The notes: generated by a model from the sequence alone, not told the origin. Positions 47,037-58,600 are shown, numbered from the stretch's first letter. The stretch: DNA of 64,000 nucleotides from Stenotrophomonas rhizophila (GCF_007667275.1 NZ_VDQT01000002.1:682001-746000), one strand, 5' to 3'. A program made the numbers and translations.

Positions 47037-49685
47037 CTAAGCCCTGTGCCGCACCAGCAGCTGCGTCATCAGCGCACGTAGGGCCGGCGGTCGTACCGGT
47101 TTGGACAGGAAGCCCCAGCCGTTTTCCGCGGCATTTTCCTTGAGCGCGTCGTCGCGCTCTGCGGTGACCAGGATCACCGGTGGGCGCGCCTGCCAGAGCT
47201 CGCACAGCTGTTCGTACAGGTCCGGGCCGTGCCATTGGCCCATGCGTACGTCCAGCAGCACCAGCTGCGGCACGTTGAACGTGGAGGCAATTTCCAGCGC
47301 TGCCTGCGGGCCGTCGGCCAGATCCACGACGCAACCCCAACGCTCCAGCAGCGCCCGGGTGGCCGCGCACACACGGGGGTCGTCGTCGATGCTCCAGACG
47401 CGGCATTGGCGCAGGGGGCTGTCATCGCCAGCGTCGGCGGGTACTGCCGGTGCGGGAGCCGGGGCAGGTATCGCCGCCGCGTCGCCCATTGCCACCGTCA
47501 CCGCGAAAACGCTGCCGCGCCCCAACGTGGAGCGCAGGCTGATGCGGTGGCCGAGCAGGCGGCCGATACGCTCCACGATCGCCAGCCCCAGGCCGGCGCC
47601 GCGTTCCTGGTCCACGCCGTCATCCAGGCGGCGGAACTCCTCGAAGATCTCGCCCTGCAGACTTTCCGGAATGCCGGGACCCTGGTCGTGCACTTCGATG
47701 CGCAGCTGGTCGCCGACCCGCCGGCAACCGATCAACACACGCCCGCGTGGGGTGTAGCGCAGTGCGTTGGACAGGAAATTCTGCAGGATGCGGCGCAGCA
47801 GTGCTTCATCGCTCACCACCACGGCACGGGTGTCCACCCAGTCCAGTTGCAGCCCACGGTTCTGCGCGGCCAGGCCGAACTCGCGGGCCAGCGTTTCCAG
47901 CAGCGGCGACAGCGCGAAGGCATGCACGTGGGTCTGCAACGCCCCCGATTCCAGCCGGGAAATATCCAGCAGGCTGTTGAGGATGGAGTCCTGCGCGGCC
48001 AGTGCCGCATCCACATGCTCGCTCAGCTCGCGGGCATCGCCACTCAACTTGCCGCGCAGCACGGAAACGAACATGCGAGCGGCGTTCAATGGCTGCAGCA
48101 GGTCATGCACCGCCGAGGCCACGAAGCGGGTCTTGTAGCGGTTGGCGCGCTCGGCTTCGCGGCGGGCTTCGTCCAGGTCGCGGGTGCGCTCGGCCACGCG
48201 GTGTTCCAACGCGTCGGCCAGCGAGCGAAGTTCGCGTGCGGTGTTCTTGTAGGCGGTGATGTCGGCGTAGCTGGTGACGAAGCCGCCATCGGGCAGGGGA
48301 TTGCCACGAATCTCAAGTACGGTGCCGTCGTCCTTCTCGCTCTCGCGCATGTGCGGGCGGCCGCTGCGCAGGTGGTTCAGGCGGCGCTCGATGGCTTCAT
48401 CGATGGGGCCGGGCCCGAGCAAACCGCGGCGCGCGTTGAAGCGGAACGCTTCTTCAATGGGGCGGCCGACCCGGATCAAGTCGGGTGGGAACCGAAACAG
48501 TTCCAGGTAGCGCGCATTCCAGGCGACCACGCGCTGTTCGTTGTCGATCACCACCACGCCCTGTGGCAGGTGCGCGAGGCTTCGGCTGAGCCCGCTGTCG
48601 GCCTGCTGGGCGGCCTGCAGGATGCCGTCCTGCGCGGTACGCAGCTCCTGCGCATGCTGCTGCAGCACCGTTTCCAGCTCGCGTCGGCTGCGCTGACGGT
48701 GCGCGGCCAACCGGCGACGCTGCTGCACGAACAGGCCGAGGAAGCACAGCGCCAGCCAGATGCCACCGGCGGCCAGCGCGGTGCTGCGCCCCACGGCACC
48801 GCTGGCGCCGGCATCGTGCAGCAGGTGCAGCTTCCAGTGCGGGTCGTTCAGCACGTAGGTCTGCCACAGCACGGGGCTGGACAGCGACGGCTGCATCACC
48901 CGCACCATGCGCCCGCCGTCTTCCAGCAGCGTCAGGGTGAGTGCTTCCAGTGGCTTCAATGAGCGGTCGGCGTACTGCCGGGTGGCCATCATCTCGGCGC
49001 GTTCGGCCGGTGCCAGCGGGCGCAGCAGGCGGTAGCGCCACGCATCGCCGTTGGCCAGGAACACCACGTCGTGGGAATCGCTGGCCAGCACGATGTCGGT
49101 ACTCTGCAGCCATTCCTGCTCGAGCGCACGCAGTTCGATCTTGATCGCGATTACGCCCAGCACGCTGCCGGCGTCGTCGCGGATCGCCTGCGAGAGGAAG
49201 TAGCCGGGCACGGCGGTGGTCATGCCGATGCCGTAGAAGCGGCCGCTCCCGTTGGCCATGGCCTGCTGGAAATAGGGGCGGTAGCTGTAGTCCTCGCCCA
49301 CGTTGGTGGTGGGCTGGTCCCAGTTGCTGGCGGCCACGGCGACGCCATGCCGGTCGATCAGGGTCAGCGTGGACGCGCGGGTGACATTGTTGGCCTGCTG
49401 CAGCTTGAGGTTCAGCCGCTGCCGCTCGGCGGCGTCCAGTGGCTGGCGCAGGGCCTGCTGCAGGTCCGGGTCAAGCGCCAGCACCTGGGGCAGGGTGCCG
49501 AAACGATCGATCCGCTGCTGCAGGGTCTGCGCGTACAGGTCCAGCTGGCGGCGGACCTGGCTGCTCTCAGCGGCCAGCGCGCGCTGTTGCGCGTAACGTC
49601 CGGCAACCAGCGCAGCCAGCAGCGTCCCGCCGATCATGACCAGCAGGGTCAGCAGCAGAGGGCGGTAGCGGGCGGCGCGGTACAT
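47037..49685 (-). CDS. Hybrid sensor histidine kinase with periplasmic sensor
   Basis: An 882-residue inner-membrane hybrid kinase. Membrane helices at about 9-28 and 300-320 enclose a DctB-like double-Cache sensor (about 30-295, SYRPYFQQAMANGSGRFY, GYFLSQAI). A coiled coil, a PAS domain (about 365-480), HisKA with H527 (SAVHDLLQPLNAAR, as in NahK/ErcS-type kinases), HATPase (NFLSNALRYTPRGR, DQGPGIP, GAGLGLAIV) and a receiver with D812 (LVLLDVRMGQ) follow. It is adjacent to a porin gene and dctA, and its sensor fits C4-dicarboxylates. No separate output regulator is nearby, so phosphotransfer to a distant partner is likely. Confidence 0.9.
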   Translation of the reverse strand: MYRAARYRPLLLTLLVMIGGTLLAALVAGRYAQQRALAAESSQVRRQLDLYAQTLQQRIDRFGTLPQVLALDPDLQQALRQPLDAAERQRLNLKLQQANNVTRASTLTLIDRHGVAVAASNWDQPTTNVGEDYSYRPYFQQAMANGSGRFYGIGMTTAVPGYFLSQAIRDDAGSVLGVIAIKIELRALEQEWLQSTDIVLASDSHDVVFLANGDAWRYRLLRPLAPAERAEMMATRQYADRSLKPLEALTLTLLEDGGRMVRVMQPSLSSPVLWQTYVLNDPHWKLHLLHDAGASGAVGRSTALAAGGIWLALCFLGLFVQQRRRLAAHRQRSRRELETVLQQHAQELRTAQDGILQAAQQADSGLSRSLAHLPQGVVVIDNEQRVVAWNARYLELFRFPPDLIRVGRPIEEAFRFNARRGLLGPGPIDEAIERRLNHLRSGRPHMRESEKDDGTVLEIRGNPLPDGGFVTSYADITAYKNTARELRSLADALEHRVAERTRDLDEARREAERANRYKTRFVASAVHDLLQPLNAARMFVSVLRGKLSGDARELSEHVDAALAAQDSILNSLLDISRLESGALQTHVHAFALSPLLETLAREFGLAAQNRGLQLDWVDTRAVVVSDEALLRRILQNFLSNALRYTPRGRVLIGCRRVGDQLRIEVHDQGPGIPESLQGEIFEEFRRLDDGVDQERGAGLGLAIVERIGRLLGHRISLRSTLGRGSVFAVTVAMGDAAAIPAPAPAPAVPADAGDDSPLRQCRVWSIDDDPRVCAATRALLERWGCVVDLADGPQAALEIASTFNVPQLVLLDVRMGQWHGPDLYEQLCELWQARPPVILVTAERDDALKENAAENGWGFLSKPVRPPALRALMTQLLVRHRA

Positions 49686-49741
49686 GGCACCAGTTTACGG
49701 TGCGTTGGCGGGTGCACGTTGCGTGCACCCGCCCAGGTCGA

Positions 49742-50908
49742 TCAGAAATGCACCTGCGCACGCAGCTCGAAGATTTCCGGCTTCGTCCGCACACCACGCC
49801 GGCTGGCATCAGCCCACACGTAGTTCGCCTGGAACTTGAAGTGGCTGGTCAGGTACCAGTTCGCACCCACGGTCCAGTCGTGCTGGCGGCCACCGAACAC
49901 ATCGGCGTCGTCCAGGTCGATGCGGCTGTAACGGGCCAGCAGTTCCACCGCGCCGTAGTTGTGGGCCGGCTTCACGTTGGCCACGGCGCCGGCGCTGTAC
50001 GGGCGCGATTCACCGGTGACGATCCAGCTGCCCATCACGTACTGGCCATCACCGGTGTAATCCGGCTTGCCATCGCGGGTGACGGTGGTGCGCAGCGCTT
50101 CGGCCTGTACCGAGAACGGGCCCTTGATGTAGATGCCTTCCAGGCCGGTGCGGCGGATCTGGTCGGCGGTGACCAGTGCGCCCGAATCCACCAGGCGGAT
50201 GTCGGTCAGGCCGGCTTCCGGGCGCGCGCGCAGGCGGGCGCTGGCGTCGAAATGCACGTCACGGCCATCGCGGTAGCCGCGCGGGTTTTCCTGCGAATAG
50301 GCCAGGCCCAGGTGGATCACGTCGCCCGGCGCCTTCACCGGGGTCCACACGCCGCGCACGGCCTGGGTGGTGCCGGGGTTGTCGCCCTGCAGGTCCTTGC
50401 CACCGTAGGCGCCCACCTGCATCAGGTAGGCCGGGCGCTCCAGCACCCACTCGGCACCGGTGCGGCGGCCTGCGTAGAAGGCCTGCACGGGCAGGGCGGT
50501 TTCCACGAAGCTGCCGGCGCGCGAGGAGGTGTTGGAATCCAGGCCCACCGGGGTCTTCATGTAACCGAAGCGGAAGCGGCCCACATCCTTGCCGAACAGC
50601 GCCTTGCTCTCGAAGCGGAAGAACACGTCCAGCCAGGTGTCGGCCTGGAAGTCGTAGTACACCATCGCGTCGTAGACGCCCTTCTTCTTCAGGGTCGCGC
50701 CGAACTCCTTGCGGCGCACCGCATCGTCATCCTCGAACGCGTCTGCGCCCGAGAAGTCGTTGAGGTCGTAGGCGATGTTGGCAGTGGCGGCCAGTTCGGT
50801 GCCGTCGCTGAAGGACACCTTGGTCGGCCAGTTTTCCCAGTCGGCGGCCGAAGCGGCCAGGGGGGCGGACAGGGCGGTAAGAGCGATGAACAGGGGGGTC
50901 AGGCGCAT
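49742..50908 (-). CDS. OprO/OprP-like porin near dctA
   Basis: A 388-residue outer-membrane barrel: signal peptide 1-21 (ending ASAAD), strand-rich body and a terminal Phe in LRAQVHF. NWYLTSHFKFQANYVWAD parallels the end of the porin at 33919, so the two are paralogues. ATG 50908 is chosen because the signal peptide begins there. Lies 56 bases upstream of the kinase gene on the same strand and is divergent from dctA across 260 bases; likely an outer-membrane channel for dicarboxylates. Confidence 0.88.
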   Translation of the reverse strand: MRLTPLFIALTALSAPLAASAADWENWPTKVSFSDGTELAATANIAYDLNDFSGADAFEDDDAVRRKEFGATLKKKGVYDAMVYYDFQADTWLDVFFRFESKALFGKDVGRFRFGYMKTPVGLDSNTSSRAGSFVETALPVQAFYAGRRTGAEWVLERPAYLMQVGAYGGKDLQGDNPGTTQAVRGVWTPVKAPGDVIHLGLAYSQENPRGYRDGRDVHFDASARLRARPEAGLTDIRLVDSGALVTADQIRRTGLEGIYIKGPFSVQAEALRTTVTRDGKPDYTGDGQYVMGSWIVTGESRPYSAGAVANVKPAHNYGAVELLARYSRIDLDDADVFGGRQHDWTVGANWYLTSHFKFQANYVWADASRRGVRTKPEIFELRAQVHF

Positions 50909-51168
50909 GGAATAGGGTCTGGCTTCGAAAAGTGGGGCAGAACAACAACGGCCGCGAACGGGAAAACTGTTGGGCGACAAGGCCCGGAACGACACGGCCA
51001 CCCGCCGCCGTGGGGGCGCGGTGCCCGTGCAGTGTAGGCACTGCAGTTGGCTGAACAGGGGGGCTAGTACCAATAGGTTATCTGCGTCTGGATGCAGCGG
51101 GCGTAAAAAGGCGACGCCCGATGCCGCCGCCCGCGGCCGGCATCCCCGTGACACTGCCGGAGCTTCCC

Positions 51169-52518
51169 ATGCACGTTCCCACCGCTGCCCCCCTTGCGGC
51201 CAAGCCGCTGCCGTTCTACCGCCAGCTGTATTTCCAGGTGGTGGTGGCCATCGTCCTGGGTGCCATCCTCGGCCATTACGAGCCGGCCTTCGCCGAATCG
51301 CTCAAGCCTCTGGGCGATGGCTTCATCAAGCTGGTGAAGATGATCATCGCCCCGGTGATCTTCCTGACCATCGTCACCGGCATCGCCGGCATGACCCACC
51401 TGCGCACAGTCGGCCGGGTCTTCGCCAAGTCGATGGCCTACTTCCTGTTCTTCTCCACCCTCGCGCTGATCGTGGGCATGGTGGTGGCGCACGTGGTGCA
51501 GCCCGGCGCCGGCATGAACATCAACCCGGCCGACCTGGACCAGACCGCGGTGCACAGCTACGTGGAGAAGTCCCATGAGCTGACCCTCACCGGCTTCGTC
51601 CTGGACATCATCCCGGCCACGCTGGTGAGCGCGTTCGTGGATGGCAACATCCTGCAGGTGCTGTTCGTGGCGGTGCTGTTCGGCATTTCGCTGGCCCTGG
51701 TGGGTGAGCGCGGTCGTCCGGTGCTGACCTTCCTGGAAGCGCTGACCGCCCCGGTGTTCCGCCTGGTGCACATCCTGATGAAGGCCGCGCCAATCGGCGC
51801 CTTCGGCGCCATCGCCTTCACCATCGGCAAGTACGGGGTGGGCTCGCTGATCAACCTGGCCTGGCTGGTGGGCTCGTTCTACCTCACCGCGTTCCTGTTC
51901 GTGGCGGTGATCCTGGGCGTGGTCTGCCGCCTGTGCGGGTTCTCGGTGTTCAAGCTGGCCCGCTACCTGAAGGCCGAGCTGCTGCTGGTGCTGGGCACCT
52001 CGTCCTCGGAATCGGCGCTGCCGTCGCTGATGGAAAAGATGGAAAAGGCCGGCTGCAGCAAGTCGGTGGTGGGCCTGGTCGTGCCGACCGGCTACTCGTT
52101 CAACCTGGACGGCACCAACATCTACATGACCCTGGCTGCGCTGTTCATCGCCCAGGCCACCAACACCGAACTGACCCTGGGGCACCAGATCGCGCTGCTG
52201 CTGGTGGCGATGCTGAGCTCCAAGGGCGCCGCCGGCGTGACCGGTGCGGGCTTCATCACCCTGGCCGCCACCCTGGCGGTGGTGCCGGAAGTACCGGTGG
52301 CGGGCATGGCGCTGATCCTGGGCGTGGACCGCTTCATGAGCGAATGCCGCTCGCTGACCAACTTCATCGGCAATGCGGTGGCCACCGTGGTGGTCTCGCG
52401 CTGGGAAGGCGCGCTGGACCGTGACCGCCTGGCGCTGGCGCTGGACGGCCGCGAAGCCGAGCTGCCGCCGCTGGCCACCGACGACCTGCCGTCGCCGCTG
52501 ACCGCCCCGGCTCGCTGA
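51169..52518 (+). CDS. dctA: C4-dicarboxylate transporter DctA
   Basis: A 449-residue sodium- or proton-coupled symporter for succinate, fumarate and malate. The glutamate-transporter fold is evident: serine-rich [19 protein letters not shown] re-entrant loop, [38 protein letters not shown] and [16 protein letters not shown]. The start ATG 51169 has GGAG seven bases upstream. A strong terminator follows. Neighbours (porin and sensor kinase on one side, malic enzyme on the other) make a dicarboxylate utilisation locus. Confidence 0.95.
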   Translation: MHVPTAAPLAAKPLPFYRQLYFQVVVAIVLGAILGHYEPAFAESLKPLGDGFIKLVKMIIAPVIFLTIVTGIAGMTHLRTVGRVFAKSMAYFLFFSTLALIVGMVVAHVVQPGAGMNINPADLDQTAVHSYVEKSHELTLTGFVLDIIPATLVSAFVDGNILQVLFVAVLFGISLALVGERGRPVLTFLEALTAPVFRLVHILMKAAPIGAFGAIAFTIGKYGVGSLINLAWLVGSFYLTAFLFVAVILGVVCRLCGFSVFKLARYLKAELLLVLGTSSSESALPSLMEKMEKAGCSKSVVGLVVPTGYSFNLDGTNIYMTLAALFIAQATNTELTLGHQIALLLVAMLSSKGAAGVTGAGFITLAATLAVVPEVPVAGMALILGVDRFMSECRSLTNFIGNAVATVVVSRWEGALDRDRLALALDGREAELPPLATDDLPSPLTAPAR

Positions 52519-52526
52519 GGTCTGTG

Positions 52527-52572
52527 GCCGGGCCCCGGTGCTCCCCGACGGGGCCCCGGGGCCCGGCTTTTT
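52527..52572 (+). terminator. Intrinsic terminator after dctA
   Basis: A 12-bp perfect stem, GCCGGGCCCCGG with its complement, 17-base loop, followed by T5. Eight bases after the dctA stop codon. Confidence 0.88.
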
Positions 52573-52752
52573 CCGTGCAGTATCCTGATGGTGTCGTCTG
52601 TCATCAGGGCCCGGCAGGCTGGCCTTACATACGCCAGCGAAGGGCCTGTTTTGTGCAGTCGCAGCACGATCGCGACAGCGTAGCGACAGGTCCGGCCACG
52701 CCAACGGGGGTATGATCCCCTGTTCCTCTCGCCCATTCATCTGCAGAAAGCG

Positions 52753-55041
52753 ATGTCCAACGAAGATTTCAAACAGGCCGCCCTCGACTATCACCGCATG
52801 TCGCCGCCGGGCAAGATCAAGGTCACGGCGACCAAGCCGATGCTGACCCAGCGCGACCTGTCGTTGGCCTATTCGCCGGGCGTGGCCCACGCCTGTGAAG
52901 CCATCATGGCCGACCCGCAGCAGGCCAGCGAGCTCACCGCCCGCGGCAACCTGGTGGCGGTGATTTCCAACGGCACCGCGGTGCTGGGTCTAGGCAACAT
53001 CGGCCCGCTGGCCGGCAAGCCGGTGATGGAAGGCAAGGGCGTGCTGTTCCAGAAGTTCGCCGGCATCGATGTGTTCGACATCGAGATCAATGAAAACGAC
53101 CCGGACAAGCTGGTCGACATCATCGCCTCGCTGGAGCCGACCTTCGGCGGCATCAACCTGGAAGACATCAAGGCCCCGGAATGCTTCGTGGTGGAGCGCA
53201 AGCTGCGCGAGCGCATGAACATCCCGGTGTTCCATGACGACCAGCACGGCACGGCGATCATCGTGGGCGCGGCGGTGCTCAACGCCATGGTGGTGACCGG
53301 CAAGAAGATCGAAGAGGTCAAGCTGGCCACGACCGGCATGGGCGCGGCCGGCGTGTCCTGCGTGAACATGCTGGTCTCGCTGGGCCTGAAGCCGGAAAAC
53401 ATCCTGGCCTTCGACCGCGAAGGCGTGATCCACACCGGCCGTGCCGACCTGGACCCGGAAAAGAAGCGCTACGCACGCGACACCGACAAGCGCACGCTGG
53501 CCGAGATCGTCGACGGCGCCGATATCTTCCTGGGCCTGTCGGCCCCGGGCATCCTCACCGCGGACATGGTCAAGACCATGGCCAAGGACCCGGTGATCTT
53601 CGCGCTGGCCAACCCGACTCCGGAAATCATGCCGGAAGTGGCGCGCAGCGTGCGCCCGGACGCGCTGATCGGCACCGGCCGTTCGGACTATCCGAACCAG
53701 ATCAACAACGTGCTGTGCTTCCCGTACCTGTTCCGCGGTGCGCTGGACGTGGGCGCCACCGCGATCAACGAAGAAATGAAGATCGCCTGCGTGCACGCGA
53801 TCGCCGCGATGGCGCGCCGCGAGGCCAGCGACCTGGGCTCGGCGTATGGCGATGACACCCCGAGCTTCGGCCGCGATTACCTGATTCCGCGTCCGTTCGA
53901 CCGCCGCCTGCTGGTGGAGCTGTCGGCCGCCGTGGCGCAGGCCGCGATGGATTCCGGCGTGGCCACGCGGCCGGTCGCCGACATGGGCGCCTACCGCGAG
54001 AAGCTGGCCCAGTTCGTCTACCGCACCAGCCTGATGATGAAGCCGGTGTACGACCGTGCGCGCGCCGACAAGCAGCGCGTGGTGTATGCCGAAGGCGAAG
54101 AAGAAGTGGTGCTGCGCGCGGTGCAGAACGTGGTTGATGAAGGCCTGGCCTTGCCGATCCTGATCGGCCGCCCGGACGTGATCGAATCGCGCATCGAGCG
54201 CATGGGCCTGCGCATGAAGGCGGGCGTCGATTTCGACATCACCAACATCAACGACGATCCGCGCTTCAACGAATACTGGCAGTACTACCACAACCTCACC
54301 GGCCGTCGCGGCGTGACGGTGGCGGCGGCCAAGAACCTGATGCGTTCGCGCCCGACCCTGATCGCGGCGGTGATGGTCGCGCGCGGCGAAGCCGATGCGC
54401 TGCTCACCGGCGTGGTCGGTCGCTTCCACAAGAAGCTGGGCTACGTGCGCAGCGTGCTGCCGCTGGAGCCGAAGGTCACCTCGACCTCGGCGATGACCGG
54501 CGTGATCAACCAGCAGGGCGTGTTCTTCTTCGTGGACACCCACGTGCAGGAAGACCCCACGGCAGAGCAGATCTGTGAAGCCACGCTGCAGGCGGCCTAC
54601 CGCATGAAGCTGTTCGGGATCGAACCGAAGGTGGCGCTGCTGTCGCACTCCAACTTCGGCAGCCACGATTCCAAGGACGCGTTGAAGATGCGCACCGTGC
54701 GCGAGCTGCTGCTCAAGCGCAACCCGCGGTTGAACGTGGACGGTGAAATGCAGGGCGACACCGCATGGGACGAAGCGCTGCGCCAGAAGCTGCTGCCGGA
54801 CAGCACGCTGAAGGGCCGCGCCAACCTGTTCGTGCTGCCGAACCTGGAAGCGGCCAACATCGCCTACAACCTGGTGCGCGTGTTCACCGACGGCGTGGCG
54901 ATCGGTCCGATCCTGATGGGCGTGGCCAAGCCGGCGCACATCCTGACCACCAGCGCGACCTCGCGCCGCGTGCTCAACATGACCGCGATCGCGGCCGTGG
55001 ATGCGCAAATTCGCAAGCAGCTGGAATCAGAGAAGGCGTAA
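52753..55041 (+). CDS. maeB: NADP-dependent malic enzyme, MaeB type
   Basis: A 762-residue enzyme that decarboxylates malate to pyruvate. The N-terminal malic enzyme part (1-430) has [14 protein letters not shown], the Tyr/Lys active region and NAD(P) motif [15 protein letters not shown], and [15 protein letters not shown]. The C-terminal third (about 435-755) is a phosphotransacetylase-like domain, usually regulatory (binding acetyl-CoA), with [13 protein letters not shown] and [19 protein letters not shown] segments. The length is that of MaeB. It follows dctA by 234 bases and would turn imported dicarboxylate into pyruvate and NADPH. Confidence 0.95.
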   Translation: MSNEDFKQAALDYHRMSPPGKIKVTATKPMLTQRDLSLAYSPGVAHACEAIMADPQQASELTARGNLVAVISNGTAVLGLGNIGPLAGKPVMEGKGVLFQKFAGIDVFDIEINENDPDKLVDIIASLEPTFGGINLEDIKAPECFVVERKLRERMNIPVFHDDQHGTAIIVGAAVLNAMVVTGKKIEEVKLATTGMGAAGVSCVNMLVSLGLKPENILAFDREGVIHTGRADLDPEKKRYARDTDKRTLAEIVDGADIFLGLSAPGILTADMVKTMAKDPVIFALANPTPEIMPEVARSVRPDALIGTGRSDYPNQINNVLCFPYLFRGALDVGATAINEEMKIACVHAIAAMARREASDLGSAYGDDTPSFGRDYLIPRPFDRRLLVELSAAVAQAAMDSGVATRPVADMGAYREKLAQFVYRTSLMMKPVYDRARADKQRVVYAEGEEEVVLRAVQNVVDEGLALPILIGRPDVIESRIERMGLRMKAGVDFDITNINDDPRFNEYWQYYHNLTGRRGVTVAAAKNLMRSRPTLIAAVMVARGEADALLTGVVGRFHKKLGYVRSVLPLEPKVTSTSAMTGVINQQGVFFFVDTHVQEDPTAEQICEATLQAAYRMKLFGIEPKVALLSHSNFGSHDSKDALKMRTVRELLLKRNPRLNVDGEMQGDTAWDEALRQKLLPDSTLKGRANLFVLPNLEAANIAYNLVRVFTDGVAIGPILMGVAKPAHILTTSATSRRVLNMTAIAAVDAQIRKQLESEKA

Positions 55042-55154
55042 AGCCTTCTCTGCTTCCAGCGCGGGACGCGCATCGCGCAACGCGAATGGGTAGCTACCGA
55101 CCGTTGGTCGGTAGACCTTGAAGAAGGGACCGGTGCACCGCACCGGTCCCTTTT
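55028..55154 (+). terminator. Two hairpins after maeB, second an intrinsic terminator
   Basis: A perfect 10-bp stem (CAGAGAAGGC and complement, 55028-55052) has the maeB stop codon in its loop and lacks a T tract. The second, an 11-bp stem GGGACCGGTGC with complement (55126-55150), is followed by T4 and is the likely terminator. A GTAG palindrome (55090-55114) lies between. Confidence 0.8.
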
Positions 55155-55194
55155 GCATTTGATGTTTCCCCGTGTACCGACCAACGGTCGATAC
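55090..55194. repeat. Two GTAG-family palindromes, CCGACC subfamily
   Basis: A forward copy at 55090-55114 (GTAGCTACCGACCG and complementary arm) and a degenerate copy without GTAG at 55174-55194 (TACCGACCAACGGTCGATA). 55155-55350 has no other recognisable feature. Confidence 0.7.
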
Positions 55195-55350
55195 CCACCG
55201 CGCGAGATGGCCGCAACCTCCCCGCAGCCCCGCCGTCACCACCCTGCAACCTGCCACGGGCCAAATACCCCCACGCGGCCCGGCTTGGCGGTGGTCCCCA
55301 GGACCCTGCCACCCCGGGCCCGACCACTTCCCCCCCTCTGGAACGACGCC

Positions 55351-55425
55351 ATGCGCACTCGTCCTTCGAAGCGGTACTTCAAGCAGCTGTTCGCGCTGTA
55401 CGCCGGCCTGGTCGGCGCCCGGTAG
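55351..55425 (+). CDS. Possible 24-residue basic small ORF
   Basis: A short frame beginning MRTRPSKRYFKQLF. The peptide is strongly basic with an amphipathic or hydrophobic C-terminal half (LFALYAGLVGAR). GGAA lies eight bases before the ATG. Its stop is the TAG of a GTAG element. I do not recognise it; it may be a real small protein. Confidence 0.4.
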   Translation: MRTRPSKRYFKQLFALYAGLVGAR

Positions 55426-55643
55426 AGCCGGGCTCTGCCCGGCTGCTCTTCGTTCCGGCACCGCGAAGCCACGCAGGGCGTGGCTCTACCTTGTGTTCTG
55501 GCACCGCGCGGACACGCATGGCGTGTCCCTACGCGGGTTCCGGCACTGCTTGGACACGCATGGCGTGTCCCTACGCGGTTTTGGCGGTGCCTGGATCGGC
55601 TGGGCGTGCGCGGATGCCGCGTAGCGACACGCCATGCGTGTCC
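55422..55643. repeat. Cluster of five GTAG elements of three subfamilies
   Basis: In order: GCCGGGC core 55422-55445 (forward, its TAG is a stop codon), GCCACGC core 55466-55489 (reversed), GACACGC core 55510-55532 and 55552-55574 (both reversed, 42 bases apart), and 55621-55643 (forward). They fill the space before the convergent end of the GH92 gene. Confidence 0.8.
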
Positions 55644-55669
55644 CACGCGGTCCCGACGCGCCCGATCCG

Positions 55670-58600
55670 TTACGGCGCCGACGGGGCCAGCAACTCCACT
55701 TCGGCCAGCTGCATCCGGCCCGGCCCTTCGATGCGCAAGCGGTACTCGACATAACGGCCCGGCTTGGCAATCCGGAACGGACGGGTCTGCTGCTGCCACT
55801 GGAACGTCTCACCGCTGCGCTGGTCCAGGGTGACCCAGCTGCCGCCGGCCTTGCGCGCTTCCAGCGTCCACTTGCCGCCACGGATCGCTGCATTGCCGCT
55901 GGTCAAGGTGTACATGGAGGGCGCGCCGTCGGCCACCCTGCTGAACACGACGTTGCCCTTGCCACCGAACGGCACCACGGTGCCCGCATCGTCATCCACC
56001 AGCGCGGCCAGCGCCTTCCCATCCTCCAGCTGCGCACGCGCACCCTTGCCCAGCAGGTCATGCAGCAGCGCAGGGCGCTCACCGCGTGCGGTCAGCGAAC
56101 GCGGTGCGTCGTCCGGGCCGGTGCCCCAGGTGGACGGCGCCGGGCCCATCTCGAAGTCCAGGGTGGCGCCCTTGGCGATCACCTCATGCGGCACCCACGT
56201 CTTCGTCCACGGCTGGCCGTTGATCTTCAACGACTGCACGTAGATGTTGCGGTCCGAATTGGCCGGTGCGTTCACCGTGAGCACGGCGCCGCCCTGCAGT
56301 TCCACCCGGGCGTGCTTGAAGGCCGGCGAACCGATCGCGTATTCCGGCGACCCCATGCGCAGCGGGTACAGGCCCAGCGAGGCCAGCACGTACCAGGCCG
56401 AGGTTTCGCCGTTGTCCTCATCGCCCGGATACCCCTGGCCGATCTCGCTGCCCACGTACAGGCGCGACAGGATCTCGCGCACGTGCTGCTGGGTCTTCCA
56501 CGGCTGCCCCGCGTACAGGTACATCCACGGGATGTGGTGCGAGGGCTGGTTGCTGTGCGCGTACATGCCCATGCGCACATCGCGCGCTTCGGTCATCTCG
56601 TGGATGGTGCCGCCATAGGAGCCGGAGAATTTCGGATCTGCGGTTTCCGGTGTGCTGAAGAAGGTGTCCAGCTTTGCAGCCAGCTTCTCGCGGCTACCGT
56701 ACAGCCCGGCCAGGCCTTCGCCGTCATGCGCGGCGGTGAAGGCGAAGGTCCAACCGTTGGATTCGGTGTAGTCGTGGCCCCAGATGCGTGCGTCGTAGTC
56801 CTTGGCGTCCACGCGCCAGCTGCCGTCGTCGTTGCGGCCCTGGAAGAAGCCGGCGGCCGGGTCGAACACCGTGGCGTAGGTGCCGGCGCGGTGGCGGAAA
56901 TAGTCGGCCTCCGTGCTGTAGCGTTCGCGCAGGGCGGCAGTGGTGGCACGCTTGGCCAGTGCGTCGGCCATGTTGGCGATGCCGAAGTCGTTGAGCGCGC
57001 CTTCCATCGTCCACGACATGCCTTCATGCACGTCGGCGCTGGCGTAGCCGCGGAACGTGCTCTTGTCCATGCCCTTGCGGCCCACGTGACGATCTGGCGG
57101 GACCACGGTGGCGTTGCGCAGGGCTGCCTGGTAGGCCTCGGCCGCGTCGAAGCCGGTGATGCCCTTCAGGTACGCATCGGCGAAGGCCACGTCCGAACTG
57201 GTGCCCACCATCAGGTCGGCATAGCCCGGCGAGGACCAGCGCGCCACCCAGCCACCGGCGCGGTACTGCTCCAGGAAGCCCTGCACCAGGGCGCCGGCAT
57301 CGTCCGGGGTGAACAGCGCATACGCCGGCCAGGTGGTGCGGAAGGTATCCCAGAAGCCGTTGTTGACGTAGACCTTGCCGTCGCGGATCGGGGCGAAGCT
57401 GCGCACCGCGCTGCCGTCGGTGTTGTCGTCCTCGGCGCTGGCCTGGCTGGCGTAGCGCCAGTCCGGAGCGGCGGCGGTACCGGCGTTTTCATACCCGGAG
57501 TTGGGGTACAGGTACAGGCGATACAGGCTGGAGTAAAGCGTGGTCTTCTGGTCGTCGCTGGCCTGGCCGATGTCGAAGCGGGCCAGGCGCTGGTCCCACG
57601 CGTCCTGGGCGCGGCCGGCCACCGTGGCCAGGGTGTCACCGGCGGCGATTTCCAGCGCCAGGTTGTGGCGGGCCTGCTCGACCGAAATCAGCGAGGTGGC
57701 GATGCGCATGGTCACCCGGCGCTCGCTGCCGGGGTCGAACTTGATGTAGCCGGTGGGGCGGCCGCTGTCGATGCGTCCACTGCTGCGCCACGGCTTGTCG
57801 AAGCTGGCTACGACGTACATGCGGGTGGCGCCGTTGGACAGGCCGCTGCGCACATCGGTGTAGCCCGAAAGGGTCTGCGTGCCCGCATCCAGGGTCAGCC
57901 CACCGCGCGCGTCGATGTTGTCGAACAGCAGGTTGGCGTCGCCGTCCTTCGGGAAATCGAACTGGAACAGCGCGGCATGGTCGGTCGGCGCGATGGCGGC
58001 GGCGATGCCATTGTCGAAGCGCACCGAATAACGGTACGGGCGTGCGCTTTCGTTGTCGCGCGAGAACGACAGCGCGCGCTTGGTGCGGTCGGCTTCCGGC
58101 ACGCCCCGGGTGGCCGAGGGCATCACCTGGAAGGTCTGGCGGTCGCCCATCCACGGGCTGGGCTGGTGGCTCAGCGCCAGGGCCTGCAGCTGCGGGCGGT
58201 TGGCGGCATTGTTCTGTTCGTTCCAGCGGTACAGCCAGTTCAGTGCGCCGGCATCGGTCACCGGGGTCCAGAAGTTGAACCCGTGCGGTACCGCCGTGGC
58301 GGGGAAGTTGTTGCCGCGCGAGAAGGTGCCGTTGGCCTGGGTGCCACGGGTGGTCAGCACCCAGTCGGACGGCCGCGCGGGGGTGTTGCGCGGCTGGTTG
58401 TCCAGGCGCACGTCATCGATCCAGCCCGACACCGGCGCGCCGTCGGCGCTGGCCAGCGCAAGTTCCACGCCGACCACGCGGCGACCGCGCAGGGCGGCCA
58501 CGTCGCCCAGGCGCACCGACTTGTGCGCCCATTGCTGCGGGTACAGGGTCTTGGAGTCGCCCTGCGCCTTGGCGCCCAGCGCAACGCCATGCAGGTCGCG

